Position numbers and translations under genes: made by a program. From JBOHUC01 sp050733935 (lineage in GTDB: Bacteria; Eisenbacteria; RBG-16-71-46; DASYSL01), in the NCBI GenBank assembly GCA_050733935.1, contig JBOHUC010000029.1, positions 1 to 50,921 on the forward strand: a stretch of DNA of 50,921 bases, read 5' to 3'. The notes below the pieces were generated by a model, which ran no database searches, had not been told where the DNA came from, and saw only the letters and a list, made by a program, of their open reading frames with translations. Positions 50,882 through 50,921 of the stretch are shown here, one piece after another (the first letter of the stretch is position 1; each line of letters opens with the position of its first letter).

Positions 50882-50921
50882 GGTTTCGCGGCTTCGGCTC
50901 TGGAGCGGGGCGGAGCAGCGC

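Overview
This window is very GC-rich bacterial chromosome, densely coded on both strands, with no tRNA, rRNA, CRISPR array, transposase or phage gene that I could find. The lineage is probably an uncultured member of the FCB/Gemmatimonadota-like assemblage, for example 'Candidatus Eisenbacteria'. This is an inference from gene style. It rests on a PorV/PorQ-type barrel, several exported proteins ending in a FlgD-Ig-like C-terminal domain, a Ser/Thr kinase fused to a TolB-like propeller, and many M28/S41/S8 exopeptidases. No marker gene fixes the taxonomy.

Layout. 1-9460 (minus): a giant 2629-aa DNRLRE/FlgD-like surface protein, then a PorV-like barrel with TPRs that runs off the left edge. 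9666-13513 (minus): arylsulfatase, FAD oxidoreductase and OsmC-like protein. 13802-17387 (plus): a sigma-54 activator preceded by repeated operator-like elements, then an M28 peptidase whose tail overlaps a convergent MFS transporter (17321-18592). 18946-20871 (plus): ECF sigma, a short ZAS anti-sigma and a secreted cupredoxin, closed by a good terminator. 20958-28855 (minus): kinase/propeller, M28 peptidase, outer-membrane barrel and S41 peptidase. 29096-35737 (plus): retropepsin-like/PDZ protease, (alpha/alpha)6-barrel protein with FlgD tail, methyltransferase, and an 896-aa coiled-coil protein.

36759-42230 (minus) is the most interesting part. Four genes are joined by three consecutive ATGA start/stop overlaps: ECF sigma factor, a small protein with a degenerate zinc anti-sigma motif plus a beta-domain, a 968-aa TPR-CHAT caspase-like protease with an intact His/Cys pair, and a subtilisin-like lipoprotein with an intact Asp/His/Ser triad. 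The arrangement resembles the sigma/inhibitor/TPR-CHAT logic of type III-E CRISPR (Craspase) loci, but without CRISPR. It is a candidate protease-controlled transcription switch. Divergent from it, 42302-45446 encodes an unusual lipoprotein (degenerate gluzincin, UshA-like region and tetraheme cytochrome) followed by a 91-aa secreted six-cysteine peptide.

The right end holds an aldo/keto reductase, a frameshifted pirin, a membrane-anchored coiled-coil protein, and a TetR regulator overlapping an S33-type alpha/beta hydrolase. Seven peptidase-type genes and two ECF systems in 51 kb suggest a cell that invests in extracellular proteolysis and envelope signalling.
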